A stretch of 64,000 nt of DNA from Betaproteobacteria bacterium (GTDB taxonomy: Bacteria > Pseudomonadota > Gammaproteobacteria > Burkholderiales > Casimicrobiaceae): the NCBI GenBank assembly GCA_016716425.1, contig JADJWJ010000004.1, positions 124,001-188,000 of the forward strand, in the 5' to 3' direction. Positions 7,621 through 15,718 of the stretch are shown here, one piece after another (the first letter of the stretch is position 1; every line of letters starts with the position of its first letter). The position numbers were made by a program, and so were the translations under genes. The notes beneath the pieces were generated by a model. That model ran no database searches. It had not been told where the DNA came from and was given only the letters and a program-made list of their open reading frames with translations.

Positions 7621-7926
7621 ATGGCCAAGCTGGCACTCATCAACCGCAACGAGAAGCGCAAGAAGCTCGTCGCCAGGTACGCGAAGAAGCGCTTGTTCCT
7701 GACGGCGATCATCGCCGACCCGAAGGCGTCCGACGAGGCGCGGTACGAGGCGCGCCTCAAGATCCAGGCGCTGCCCCGCAACTCGAACAAGACGCGGCTG
7801 CGCAACCGCTGCGCGCTGACGGGACGCCCGCGCGGCGTCTACAGCAAGTTCGGCCTCGGCCGCAACAAGCTCCGCGAATACGCGATGCGCGGCGAGATCC
7901 CCGGCATCGTCAAGGCCAGCTGGTAG
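7621..7926 (+). CDS. rpsN: 30S ribosomal protein S14, zinc-free long form
   Basis: S14 is a head protein needed for late 30S assembly. At 101 residues this is the long form. It lacks the CxxC pairs of the short zinc-binding paralogue; the only cysteine near the core is in RLRNRCALTGRPRG. The end RNKLREYAMRGEIPGIVKAS is typical. GAAAGAG precedes the ATG. It lies in its normal place between rplE and rpsH. Confidence 0.97.
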   Translation: MAKLALINRNEKRKKLVARYAKKRLFLTAIIADPKASDEARYEARLKIQALPRNSNKTRLRNRCALTGRPRGVYSKFGLGRNKLREYAMRGEIPGIVKASW

Positions 7927-7946
7927 CCCGCAACCGAGGACCACGC

Positions 7947-8342
7947 ATGAACATCACTGATCCCATCGCCGACATGCTGACGCGCATCCGCAACGCGCAG
8001 ATGACGGAGAAGGCCACCGTCGCGATGCCGTCGTCCAAGGTCAAGATCGCGATCGCCAAGGTGCTGCAGGACGAGGGCTACATCGACGGCTTCAAGGTCG
8101 GCGGCGAGGACGCGAAACCGGTGCTAGAGATCGCGCTGCGCTACTACGCCGGCCGCCCCGTGATCGAAAAGCTCGAGCGCGTGTCCAAGCCCGGGTTGCG
8201 CATCTACAAGGGCAAGGACGAGATCCCGCGCGTGATGAACGGCCTCGGCATCGCCATCGTCTCGACGTCGCAGGGCGTGATGACGGACCGCAAGGCCCGC
8301 GCCACCGGCGTCGGCGGCGAAGTGCTCTGCATCGTCGCGTGA
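7947..8342 (+). CDS. rpsH: 30S ribosomal protein S8
   Basis: S8 binds helix 21 of 16S rRNA and in E. coli also represses the spc mRNA. The product is 131 residues with the start MNITDPIADMLTRIRNAQM. It keeps the C-terminal rRNA-binding part KPGLRIYKGKDEIPRVMNGL and IAIVSTSQGVMTDRKAR. CGAGGA precedes the ATG. A dispersed GC-rich repeat fills the 110-base gap to rplF. Confidence 0.97.
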   Translation: MNITDPIADMLTRIRNAQMTEKATVAMPSSKVKIAIAKVLQDEGYIDGFKVGGEDAKPVLEIALRYYAGRPVIEKLERVSKPGLRIYKGKDEIPRVMNGLGIAIVSTSQGVMTDRKARATGVGGEVLCIVA

Positions 8343-8345
8343 TGA

Positions 8346-8427
8346 CGACCCCCACGCTCGCAGGCTTCGCCCCGCTCGCTGCCCCCCGAGGGGGAAGGTC
8401 AGTCGGTCGGGGCGGCCCTTCCCGACT
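8346..8427. repeat. GC-rich dispersed repeat, CCCCCACGCTC family, copy 1
   Basis: CCCCCACGCTCGCAGGCTTC, then CCGCTCGCTGCCCCCCGAGG and a GGTCAGTCGGTCGGGGCGGC end. The CCCCCGAGGGGG core can fold. The same block recurs after rpsE and, inverted, twice near 27.1-27.3 kb. Such elements are typical of betaproteobacterial intergenic spaces. Confidence 0.7.
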
Positions 8428-8452
8428 GACAGGAAACTGAGGAACAGGAACC

Positions 8453-8980
8453 ATGTCCCGCATCGGCAACAACCCGGTCAAGCTGCCTCCGAAGGTCGAG
8501 GTCACGCTGGCGGCCGGCGAAATCAGGGTCAAGGGCCCGCTCGGCGAGCTCGCGCGCTCGTTCGGCAGCAACGTCTCGATCGAGAAGGACGGCGACCAGC
8601 TCGTGTTCAAGGCGGCCGACGACGCGGCGCGCGCGATGAAGGGCACGCTGCGCGCGCTGGTCGCGAACATGGTCAAGGGCGTGACCGACGGGTTCTCGCG
8701 CAAGCTGACGCTCGTGGGTGTGGGTTACCGCGCGCAGGCGGCCGGCGACAAGGTCAACCTGACGCTCGGGTTCTCGCACCCGATCGTCCACGCGATGCCG
8801 ACAGGTGTGAAGGTCGAGACGCCGGCGCAGACCGAGATCGTGGTCAAGGGCATCGACAAGCAGGCCGTCGGCCAGGTCGCGGCGGAACTGCGCGCCTACC
8901 GTCCGCCCGAGCCGTACAAGGGCAAGGGCGTGCGCTACGCCGACGAGCGCGTGGTGATCAAGGAAACGAAGAAGAAGTAA
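8453..8980 (+). CDS. rplF: 50S ribosomal protein L6
   Basis: L6 lies near the GTPase centre and is made of two similar domains. The 175-residue product begins MSRIGNNPVKLPPKVEVTLA. It has the FSRKLTLVGVGYRAQAAGDK junction and the C-terminal signature PPEPYKGKGVRYADERVVIK. GAGGAACAGGAACC lies upstream of the ATG. Its neighbours rpsH and rplR are as expected. Confidence 0.97.
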   Translation: MSRIGNNPVKLPPKVEVTLAAGEIRVKGPLGELARSFGSNVSIEKDGDQLVFKAADDAARAMKGTLRALVANMVKGVTDGFSRKLTLVGVGYRAQAAGDKVNLTLGFSHPIVHAMPTGVKVETPAQTEIVVKGIDKQAVGQVAAELRAYRPPEPYKGKGVRYADERVVIKETKKK

Positions 8981-8998
8981 GGCACGAACGGAGCCGAT

Positions 8999-9352
8999 AT
9001 GGACAAGAAGCAAGCTCGCAGCCGCCGCTCCCGCAAGACCCGGGTGCGCATCGCCCTGCAGCGCGCGACGCGGCTGGTCGTCAGCCGCTCGAACTGCCAC
9101 ATCTACGCGCAGATCATCGCGCCCGAGGGCGACCGCGTGCTCGCGAGCGCCTCGACGCTGGAAGCGGACGTGCGCCGGGACGGCAAGGGCGGCGGCAACA
9201 AGGCCGCCGCCGAGATCGTGGGCGCACGGATCGCCGAGAAGGCGAAGGCGCTGGGGATCGAGGCGGTCGCGTTCGACCGTTCCGGTTTCCGCTTCCACGG
9301 CCGCGTGAAGGCGCTCGCGGATGCCGCGCGCGCCGGCGGCCTCAAGTTCTAA
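8999..9352 (+). CDS. rplR: 50S ribosomal protein L18
   Basis: L18 joins L5 and 5S rRNA in the central protuberance. The product is 117 residues, rich in arginine at the start (ARSRRSRKTRVRIALQR) with RLVVSRSNCHIYAQII. The end AFDRSGFRFHGRVKALADAA is the conserved C-terminal signature. It lies 18 bases after rplF and 19 before rpsE. Confidence 0.97.
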   Translation: MDKKQARSRRSRKTRVRIALQRATRLVVSRSNCHIYAQIIAPEGDRVLASASTLEADVRRDGKGGGNKAAAEIVGARIAEKAKALGIEAVAFDRSGFRFHGRVKALADAARAGGLKF

Positions 9353-9371
9353 GGATCAGGCAGACATCCCC

Positions 9372-9902
9372 ATGGCCCAACAACGTTCAGGTGGCAGGCA
9401 GCAACAGCAGGACGACCGCGGCGACGGCCTGCGCGAGAAGATGATCGGGATCAACCGCGTCACCAAGGTGGTGAAGGGCGGCCGGATCCTGGGCTTCGCG
9501 GCGCTGACCGTGGTCGGCGACGGCGACGGCCGCGTCGGCATCGGCAAGGGCAAGGCGAAGGAGGTGCCGGTCGCCGTGCAGAAGGCGATGGAAGAGGCGC
9601 GCCGCAGGATGGTGAAGGTCAGCCTCAAGAAGGGCACGCTGCACCACGCGGTCGAGGGCCGCCACGGCGCGACCAAGGTGTTCATGCAGCCGGCGGCCGA
9701 GGGCACGGGCGTGATCGCCGGCGGCCCGATGCGCGCCGTGTTCGAGGTGGTGGGCGTGACCAACGTGCTCGCCAAGTGCCATGGGTCGACCAATCCGTAC
9801 AACCTGGTGCGCGCGACGCTGAACGGCCTGCAGCGATGCAGCGCGCCGGCCGAAATCGCCGCCAAGCGCGGCAAGACGGTCGAAGAGATCCTGGGAGCGT
9901 AG
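9372..9902 (+). CDS. rpsE: 30S ribosomal protein S5
   Basis: S5 affects decoding fidelity and lies at the mRNA entrance. From the ATG at 9372 the product is 176 residues. A glutamine-rich N-terminus leads into GLREKMIGINRVTKVVKGGR, the S5 double-stranded-RNA-binding fold. GDGDGRVGIGKGKAKEVPVA and the C-terminal NVLAKCHGSTNPYNLVRATL follow. A longer frame starts inside rplR but has no ribosome site. A repeat follows its stop. Confidence 0.97.
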   Translation: MAQQRSGGRQQQQDDRGDGLREKMIGINRVTKVVKGGRILGFAALTVVGDGDGRVGIGKGKAKEVPVAVQKAMEEARRRMVKVSLKKGTLHHAVEGRHGATKVFMQPAAEGTGVIAGGPMRAVFEVVGVTNVLAKCHGSTNPYNLVRATLNGLQRCSAPAEIAAKRGKTVEEILGA

Positions 9903-9907
9903 TGGAC

Positions 9908-9992
9908 ATCCCCCCACGCTCGCGGCAACAGCAAGGGCGCCGCTCGCTGCCCCCCAGGGGGCCGGCGCGCCCCTCGGGGCGGCCCTGCGGGA
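9908..9992. repeat. GC-rich dispersed repeat, CCCCCACGCTC family, copy 2
   Basis: CCCCCACGCTCGCGGCAACA, then GCCGCTCGCTGCCCCCCAGG and GGCGCGCCCCTCGGGGCGGC. It shares its two ends with copy 1 at 8346 and fills the rpsE-rpmD gap of about 130 bases. Confidence 0.7.
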
Positions 9993-10031
9993 CGGGCGCC
10001 GTGGTATCACGCGTCACGGAGTAACAACCAA

Positions 10032-10220
10032 ATGGCAGATGCGAAGAAGATCAAGGTGACGCTCGCCAAGGGCGTCGCCTGCACACGCAAGGATCATCGC
10101 GCGACGGTGCGCGGTCTCGGCCTGAAGTGGACCAATCACACGGTCGAGGTCGTCGACACGCCCTGCACGCGCGGCATGATCAACAAGGTGAGCTACCTGC
10201 TCCGCGTGGTCGAGCAGTAA
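10032..10220 (+). CDS. rpmD: 50S ribosomal protein L30
   Basis: L30 is a small, dispensable large-subunit protein. The 62-residue product reads KKIKVTLAKGVACTRKDHRA and then VRGLGLKWTNHTVEVVDTPC, with the typical GMINKVSYLLRVVE end. It lies between rpsE and rplO in the usual order. The gap before it contains a dispersed repeat. Confidence 0.95.
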   Translation: MADAKKIKVTLAKGVACTRKDHRATVRGLGLKWTNHTVEVVDTPCTRGMINKVSYLLRVVEQ

Positions 10221-10247
10221 GCGCGGGCAACGGGAAGAGAGAACGCC

Positions 10248-10679
10248 ATGCGACTCAACACGATGAAGCCGGCCGACGGCAGCAAGAAGAACCGCCGCCG
10301 CGTCGGGCGCGGCATCGGCTCCGGCCTGGGCAAGACCGCCGGCCGCGGCCACAAGGGCCAGAAGTCCCGCTCGGGCGGCTTCCACAAGGTCGGCTTCGAA
10401 GGCGGCCAGATGCCGCTGCAGCGCCGGCTGCCGAAGCGCGGTTTCGTGTCGCTCGCGAAGAACGACAGCGCGGAGATCCGCCTGTCCGATCTGCAGCGGC
10501 TGCCGCTCGCCGAGGTCGACGTGCTGGCGCTGAAGGCCGCCGGCATCGTGCCGGCGTCGGCCAAGACCGTGAAGGTCATCAAGACCGGCAAGCTGGAAAA
10601 GGCCGTGAAACTGACCGGCGTGCTTGCGACCAAGGGTGCCAAGGCGGCCATCGAAGCCGCCGGCGGCAGCGTGGCGTAG
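10248..10679 (+). CDS. rplO: 50S ribosomal protein L15
   Basis: L15 is a late assembly protein of the large subunit. It is 143 residues long. It starts MRLNTMKPADGSKKNRRRVG with the glycine-rich GRGIGSGLGKTAGRGHKGQK arm. The globular end has KAVKLTGVLATKGAKAAIEA. GGAAGAGAGAA precedes the ATG. It lies 38 bases before secY. Confidence 0.96.
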   Translation: MRLNTMKPADGSKKNRRRVGRGIGSGLGKTAGRGHKGQKSRSGGFHKVGFEGGQMPLQRRLPKRGFVSLAKNDSAEIRLSDLQRLPLAEVDVLALKAAGIVPASAKTVKVIKTGKLEKAVKLTGVLATKGAKAAIEAAGGSVA

Positions 10680-10717
10680 CGCCGCGCGCAGTTCGGACAG
10701 GGACGAAAGAAGGCTAC

Positions 10718-12040
10718 GTGGCCACTGCCAACCCGGCGCTGAAGAGCGGCAACAAGTACGGCGACCTCAAGCGACGCCTGTGGTTCCTGCTGGGCGCGCT
10801 CGTTGTCTACCGGATCGGGACCCACATCCCGGTGCCGGGCATCAACGCGTCCGTGCTCGAGGACCTGTTCCGCTCGCAGGAAGGGGGCATCCTCGGGCTG
10901 TTCAACGTGTTCTCCGGTGGCGCGCTGTCGCGCTTCTCGATCTTCGCGCTCGGGATCATGCCGTACATCTCGGCGTCGATCATCATGCAGCTGTGCACGG
11001 TGGTCATCCCGACCCTCGAGGCGCTCAAGAAGGAAGGCGAGGCGGGCCGCCGCAAGATCACGCAGTACACGCGCTACGCGACACTGGGCCTCGCGCTGTT
11101 CCAGGCGCTGGCCATCTCGGCGGCGCTGGAGGCGCAGCCGGGCCTCGTGCTCGATCCGGGCGTCGCGTTCCGCATCGTGTCGGCGGTCACGCTGGTCACC
11201 GGGACCATGTTCCTGATGTGGCTGGGCGAGCAGATCACCGAGCGCGGTCTGGGCAACGGCATCTCGCTGATCATCTTCGCGGGCATCGCGGCGGGGCTGC
11301 CGTCGGCCATCGGGCAGACGCTGGAACAGGCGCGGACCGGCGCGTACTCGATTCCGCTCGTGCTGGGCATCGTCGGCCTGGTCGTGCTCGTGACGGCGTT
11401 CGTCGTGTTCGTCGAGCGCGCGGTGCGCAAGATCCTGGTCAACTACGCGAAGCGCCAGGTCGGCAACAAGGTCTACCAGGGGCAGAGCTCGTTCCTTCCG
11501 CTCAAGCTCAACATGGCCGGCGTGATCCCGCCGATCTTCGCGTCGTCGATCATCCTGTTCCCGGCGACGATCGCGCAGTGGTTCGGCTCCGGCGAGGGCA
11601 CGATCTGGCTGCGCGACCTGGCGGCGACGCTGGCGCCCGGGCAGCCGATCCACGAGATCCTCTACGCGGCGGCGATCATCTTCTTCTGCTTCTTCTACAC
11701 GGCGCTGCAGTACAACCCGAAGGAGACGGCGGAGAACCTGAAGAAGGGCGGGGCGTTCATTCCGGGCTACCGTCCGGGCGACCAGACGGCCAAGTACCTG
11801 GAGAAGATCACGCTGCGGCTGACGCTGCTGGGCTCGCTCTACCTCGTGATCGTCTGCTTCATCCCGAACTTCCTGATCGCGTGGAAGAACGTGCCGTTCT
11901 ATTTCGGCGGGACGTCGCTGCTGATCATCGTGGTCGTGACGATGGATTTCATGACGCAGGTGCAGGCGTACATGATGTCGCAGCAATACGAGAGCCTGCT
12001 GAAGAAGGCCAATTTCAAGGGAGGCCTCCCGACGCGATGA
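10718..12040 (+). CDS. secY: Protein translocase subunit SecY
   Basis: SecY forms the protein-conducting channel of the inner membrane with SecE and SecG. The GTG at 10718, preceded by AAAGAAGG, gives 440 residues. Ten hydrophobic helices are visible, starting LWFLLGALVVYRIGTHIPVP. SecY marks are GILGLFNVFSGGALSRFSIF, the ALGIMPYISASIIMQL plug region and the C-terminal cytoplasmic loop QYNPKETAENLKKGGAFIPG. Its place after rplO and before infA is normal. Use of a GTG start may modestly lower its translation relative to the ribosomal genes. Confidence 0.97.
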   Translation: MATANPALKSGNKYGDLKRRLWFLLGALVVYRIGTHIPVPGINASVLEDLFRSQEGGILGLFNVFSGGALSRFSIFALGIMPYISASIIMQLCTVVIPTLEALKKEGEAGRRKITQYTRYATLGLALFQALAISAALEAQPGLVLDPGVAFRIVSAVTLVTGTMFLMWLGEQITERGLGNGISLIIFAGIAAGLPSAIGQTLEQARTGAYSIPLVLGIVGLVVLVTAFVVFVERAVRKILVNYAKRQVGNKVYQGQSSFLPLKLNMAGVIPPIFASSIILFPATIAQWFGSGEGTIWLRDLAATLAPGQPIHEILYAAAIIFFCFFYTALQYNPKETAENLKKGGAFIPGYRPGDQTAKYLEKITLRLTLLGSLYLVIVCFIPNFLIAWKNVPFYFGGTSLLIIVVVTMDFMTQVQAYMMSQQYESLLKKANFKGGLPTR

Positions 12041-12114
12041 TCCTCGCCCCTTTCGCCTCGCCGGCACGCGGACGAGCGGAAGCAGAGTGAGTCGCTGCGC
12101 GAACTGGTCATTGC

Positions 12115-12333
12115 ATGGCGAAAGAAGACACGATCCAGATGCAGGGCGAGGTCGTCGAGATGCTCCCCAACGCCACGTTCCGCGTGAAGCTGGAAAACGG
12201 TCACGTGGTCCTTGGGCACATTTCGGGAAAGATGCGGATGCACTACATCAAGATCCTGCCGGGCGACAAGGTGACCGTCGAGGTTTCGCCGTACGACCTG
12301 TCCCGGGCGCGGATCACCTTCCGCGCGAAATAG
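12115..12333 (+). CDS. infA: Translation initiation factor IF-1
   Basis: IF-1 occupies the A site of the 30S subunit during initiation. The product is 72 residues with a single OB fold: MAKEDTIQMQGEVVEMLPNA, then FRVKLENGHVVLGHISGKMR and the DKVTVEVSPYDLSRARITFR end. infA inside the spc cluster between secY and rpmJ is typical of betaproteobacteria. No strong ribosome site is visible; the ATG lies 74 bases after secY. Confidence 0.97.
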   Translation: MAKEDTIQMQGEVVEMLPNATFRVKLENGHVVLGHISGKMRMHYIKILPGDKVTVEVSPYDLSRARITFRAK

Positions 12334-12336
12334 GCG

Positions 12337-12392
12337 TCAGGAATCAGCAGTCGGGAATCAGGCATCAGATGCGCCGGCGTTTCCGGTGGCGC
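12337..12392. repeat. Heptamer repeat plus hairpin, copy 3 (infA-rpmJ gap)
   Basis: TCAGGAATCAGCAGTCGGGA and ATCAGGCATCAGAT lead to GCGCCGGCGTTTCCGGTGGC at 12371, nearly identical to the tuf-rpsJ copy at 722-743. The shared 22-base hairpin differs at one base. Confidence 0.7.
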
Positions 12393-12425
12393 GCCACGAA
12401 GGCGCGGTAGCGAGCGGAGAAGCAA

Positions 12426-12539
12426 ATGAAGGTACTGGCATCGGTGAAGAAAATCTGCCGCAAGTGCAAGATCATCCGGCGCAACGGCGTCGTGCGCGTG
12501 ATCTGCACGGATCCGCGGCACAAGCAACGCCAGGGCTGA
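12426..12539 (+). CDS. rpmJ: 50S ribosomal protein L36
   Basis: L36 is the smallest large-subunit protein. The frame encodes 37 residues, MKVLASVKKICRKCKII, then RRNGVVRVICTDPRHKQRQG. C11, C14, C27 and H32 form the zinc site, so this is the zinc-containing form. It lies between infA and rpsM as expected. AGCGGAGAAGC precedes the ATG. Identification is secure despite the length. Confidence 0.95.
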   Translation: MKVLASVKKICRKCKIIRRNGVVRVICTDPRHKQRQG

Positions 12540-12581
12540 GCCCCGGGCGCGCGACACACAACTTCAGGACAGGTTTAAGAC

Positions 12582-12962
12582 ATGGCCCGTATTGCAGGCG
12601 TCAACATCCCGAACCACGCGCATGCGGTCATCGCGCTGCAGTCGATCTACGGCATCGGCCCCACCCGCGCGAAGGCGATCTGCGCGGCGACCGGCGTCGC
12701 GCCGTCGACGAAGATCAAGGACCTCTCGGACAGCGAGATGGACAAGATCCGCGAGCAGGTGGCGAAGTTCTCGGTCGAGGGCGACCTGCGCCGCGAGGTG
12801 ACGATGAGCATCAAGCGGCTGATGGACCTCGGCTGCTATCGCGGCTCGCGCCATCGCAAGGGCCTGCCGGTCCGCGGCCAGCGCACGCGCACGAACGCGC
12901 GCACGCGCAAGGGGCCGAAGAAGGGCCGGACCGTGGCGCTCTCCAAGGGCGTGACCAAGTAA
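12582..12962 (+). CDS. rpsM: 30S ribosomal protein S13
   Basis: S13 in the 30S head contacts the P-site tRNA and the large subunit. The 126-residue product starts MARIAGVNIPNHAHAVIALQ with IYGIGPTRAKAICAATGV. It has the CYRGSRHRKGLPVRGQRTRT basic tail, a little longer than in E. coli. It opens the alpha block; rpsK follows after 33 bases. Confidence 0.97.
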   Translation: MARIAGVNIPNHAHAVIALQSIYGIGPTRAKAICAATGVAPSTKIKDLSDSEMDKIREQVAKFSVEGDLRREVTMSIKRLMDLGCYRGSRHRKGLPVRGQRTRTNARTRKGPKKGRTVALSKGVTK

Positions 12963-12995
12963 CGGCGCGCGGACGACAGACAAGGATCATCGACG

Positions 12996-13403
12996 ATGGC
13001 ACAGCAACCCTCGCAGAAGGCAACCGCGGCGCGCGCGCGCAAGAAGGTCAAGAAGAACGTGACCGAAGGCATCGCGCACATCCACGCATCCTTCAACAAC
13101 ACGATCATCACGATCACCGACCGGCAGGGCAACGCGCTGTCGTGGGCGACGTCCGGTGGCGCCGGCTTCAAGGGCTCGCGCAAGTCGACGCCGTTCGCCG
13201 CGCAGGTGGCCGCCGAGGCCGCGGGCCGCGCCGCGCAGGAATGCGGCGTGAAGAACCTGGAAGTGCGGATCAAGGGCCCCGGCCCGGGCCGCGAGTCGGC
13301 CGTGCGCGCATTGAACGCACTGGGAATGAAGATCTCCAGCATCACCGACGTGACGCCGGTGCCGCACAACGGCTGCAGGCCGCCGAAGCGCCGCCGCATC
13401 TAG
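12996..13403 (+). CDS. rpsK: 30S ribosomal protein S11
   Basis: S11 lies on the platform at the Shine-Dalgarno cleft. The product is 135 residues with the conserved AHIHASFNNTIITITDRQGN and GGAGFKGSRKSTPFAAQVAA. The end VTPVPHNGCRPPKRRRI is the universal tail. It has a glutamine- and lysine-rich start. AAGGATC precedes the ATG. Confidence 0.97.
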   Translation: MAQQPSQKATAARARKKVKKNVTEGIAHIHASFNNTIITITDRQGNALSWATSGGAGFKGSRKSTPFAAQVAAEAAGRAAQECGVKNLEVRIKGPGPGRESAVRALNALGMKISSITDVTPVPHNGCRPPKRRRI

Positions 13404-13438
13404 TTCACATTCACATACAGCAAACCAGGATAGCTATC

Positions 13439-14062
13439 GTGGCTCGATACATCGGACCCAAATGCAAGCTGGCGCGACGGGAAGGCACCGACCTTTTCCT
13501 GAAAAGCGCGCGTCGATCGCTCGACTCCAAGTGCAAGCTGGACACCAAGCCGGGCCAGCACGGCGTGAAGTCCGGGATGCGCCAGTCCGACTTCGGCAAT
13601 CAGCTGCGCGAGAAGCAGAAGCTGCGCCGCATGTACGGCCTGCTGGAGCGGCAGTTCCGCCGGTACTTCGTCGAGGCCGCCCGCCGCAAGGGCTCCACGG
13701 GCACGAACCTGCTGCAGCTGCTCGAATCGCGGCTCGACAACGTCGTCTACCGGATGGGCTTCGGCTCCACGCGCGCCGAGGCCCGCCAGCTGGTCACGCA
13801 CTGCGCGATCACGGTCAACGGCCGCAAGATGAACGTCCCGTCGGCGGTGCTGAAGGCCGGCGACGTGGTCGCCGTGACGGAGAAGTCGAAGGGCCAGCTG
13901 CGCATCCAGGATTCGCTGCAGCTCGCCGAGAAAGTCGGCCTGCCGTCGTGGGTCGAGGTCGACGCGAAGAAGATGACCGGCACCTTCAAGGGCGCGCCCG
14001 ACCGTTCCGAATTCGGCCAGGACATCAACGAGAGCCTGGTGGTCGAACTGTATTCGAAGTAA
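13439..14062 (+). CDS. rpsD: 30S ribosomal protein S4
   Basis: S4 starts 30S assembly and in enterobacteria represses the alpha operon. From the GTG at 13439, preceded by CCAGGA, the product is 207 residues starting (M)ARYIGPKCKLARREG. It is the zinc-free form: the cysteine cluster seen in some bacteria is reduced to single cysteines. The S4 RNA-binding domain reads LESRLDNVVYRMGFGSTRAE. The end GQDINESLVVELYSK is typical. Confidence 0.97.
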   Translation: MARYIGPKCKLARREGTDLFLKSARRSLDSKCKLDTKPGQHGVKSGMRQSDFGNQLREKQKLRRMYGLLERQFRRYFVEAARRKGSTGTNLLQLLESRLDNVVYRMGFGSTRAEARQLVTHCAITVNGRKMNVPSAVLKAGDVVAVTEKSKGQLRIQDSLQLAEKVGLPSWVEVDAKKMTGTFKGAPDRSEFGQDINESLVVELYSK

Positions 14063-14121
14063 CCGGCACTAGGCGTTCGCGCAATTCCGGCGCCCCCTCC
14101 GGATTCGCAAGAGGATTTCGC

Positions 14122-15099
14122 ATGCAGAGCAACGTTCTGTTGAAACCGCGCATCATCGATGTGCAGTCGACGTCGCCGTTCCACGCCAAGGTGGTGATGG
14201 AGCCGTTCGAGCGCGGCTACGGCCACACGCTCGGCAACGCGCTGCGCCGCGTGCTGCTGTCGTCGATGCCCGGCTACGCGCCGACCGAGGTCAAGATCAC
14301 CGGCGTGCTGCACGAGTACTCGGCGCTCGACGGCGTGCAGGAAGACGTCGTCGACGTCCTGCTCAACCTCAAGGGCGTCGTGCTGAAGCTGCACAACCGT
14401 GACCACGTGATGCTGCGTCTCGCCAAGTCGGGCGAAGGCGTGGTGACCGCCGCCGACATCGAGCCGAACCACGACGTCGAGATCATCAATCCCGACCACG
14501 TGATCGCGCATCTGACCGCCGGCGGCAAGCTCGAGATGGAGATCCGCGTCGAGAAGGGCCGCGGCTACCAGCCCGCGACGGCGCGCGTTAAGCCGGAGGG
14601 CGGCCGCACGATCGGCAGCATCCTGCTCGACGCCTCGTTCTCGCCGGTCCGCCGTGTCAGCTACGCGGTCGAGTCCGCGCGCGTGGAGCAGCGCACGGAC
14701 CTCGACAAGCTGGTGCTCGACATCGAGACCAACGGCGTCGTCGAGCCGGAGCAGGCGGTCCGCTACGCGGCATCCGTGCTGGTCGAGCAGCTGTCGGTGT
14801 TCGCCGACTTGAAGGGCACGGACCAGCCGTCCGCCGAGCGGACGTCGCCGCAGGTCGACCCGATCCTGCTGCGCCCGGTGGACGACCTCGAGCTCACCGT
14901 GCGTTCCGCCAACTGCCTGAAGGCCGAGAACATCTACTACATCGGCGACCTGATCCAGCGCACCGAGACCGAGCTCCTGAAGACGCCGAATCTCGGCCGC
15001 AAGTCGCTGAACGAGATCAAGGAAGTGCTCGCGTCGCGCGGCCTGTCGCTCGGCATGAAGCTCGAGAACTGGCCGCCCGCCGGATTGGACCGGCCGTAG
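14122..15099 (+). CDS. rpoA: DNA-directed RNA polymerase subunit alpha
   Basis: The alpha dimer is the scaffold of RNA polymerase, and its C-terminal domain binds UP elements and activators. The product is 325 residues. The N-terminal domain shows EPFERGYGHTLGNALRRVLL and VLHEYSALDGVQEDVVDVLL. The C-terminal domain, from about residue 245, has RPVDDLELTVRSANCLKAEN and the helix-hairpin-helix LLKTPNLGRKSLNEIKEVLA. AAGAGGA precedes the ATG. It sits between rpsD and rplQ as in the alpha operon. Confidence 0.98.
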   Translation: MQSNVLLKPRIIDVQSTSPFHAKVVMEPFERGYGHTLGNALRRVLLSSMPGYAPTEVKITGVLHEYSALDGVQEDVVDVLLNLKGVVLKLHNRDHVMLRLAKSGEGVVTAADIEPNHDVEIINPDHVIAHLTAGGKLEMEIRVEKGRGYQPATARVKPEGGRTIGSILLDASFSPVRRVSYAVESARVEQRTDLDKLVLDIETNGVVEPEQAVRYAASVLVEQLSVFADLKGTDQPSAERTSPQVDPILLRPVDDLELTVRSANCLKAENIYYIGDLIQRTETELLKTPNLGRKSLNEIKEVLASRGLSLGMKLENWPPAGLDRP

Positions 15100-15167
15100 C
15101 CCGGATCGGCCAAGACCAAGAACCGAGCGCGGTGCGAAGCCGCGCCGCAACTCGAAGGACCAGTGCC

Positions 15168-15563
15168 ATGCGTCACCGTCACGGACTGCGGAAACTCAAC
15201 CGCACCAGCAGCCATCGCCTCGCGATGCTGCGCAACATGACCAACTCGCTGTTCACGCACGAGGCGATCCGCACCACGCTGCCCAAGGCGAAGGAGCTGC
15301 GCCGCGTTGCCGAGCCGCTCATCACGCTCGCGAAGGTCGCGACCGTGGCGAACCGCCGCGTCGCGTTCGACCGCCTGCGCGATCGCGACGTGGTCACCAA
15401 GCTGTTCAACGAGCTGGGCCCGCGCTACCAGTCGCGCCCGGGCGGCTACCTGCGCATCCTGAAATTCGGCTTCCGGCAAGGCGACGCGGCGCCGATGGCG
15501 CTGGTCGAACTGGTCGGGCGGCCCGAGGCTGCGGCGGAGCCGGAAGGCGCCAAGTCCGCGTAA
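15168..15563 (+). CDS. rplQ: 50S ribosomal protein L17
   Basis: L17 lies at the outer edge of the exit tunnel. The ATG at 15168 gives 131 residues, beginning MRHRHGLRKLNRTSSHRLAM with LRNMTNSLFTHEAIRTTLPK. The end GGYLRILKFGFRQGDAAPMA and LVELV is conserved. GAAGGAC lies just upstream; an earlier in-frame ATG has no family support. It is the last gene of the cluster, followed by a terminator. Confidence 0.97.
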   Translation: MRHRHGLRKLNRTSSHRLAMLRNMTNSLFTHEAIRTTLPKAKELRRVAEPLITLAKVATVANRRVAFDRLRDRDVVTKLFNELGPRYQSRPGGYLRILKFGFRQGDAAPMALVELVGRPEAAAEPEGAKSA

Positions 15564-15642
15564 GGCGGGACGCACACGACCGCGCGCCGCGGCGGGACGA
15601 AAGTCCCCGCGGCTGGTGCGCGGGGGCGCAGCAACAGGAGAG

Positions 15643-15668
15643 CCGGGCCGTGCGCCCGGTCTTTTTTT
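15643..15668 (+). terminator. Rho-independent terminator of the ribosomal cluster
   Basis: CCGGGC (15643-15648) and GCCCGG (15654-15659) form a stem with a five-base loop, and TCTTTTTTT follows at once. It lies 80 bases after rplQ and 50 before galE. Confidence 0.9.
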
Positions 15669-15718
15669 GCGCGGCGCCGCTCGTCGTGTAGGATGAAGCG
15701 GTTCCCAACGCCCATCCC

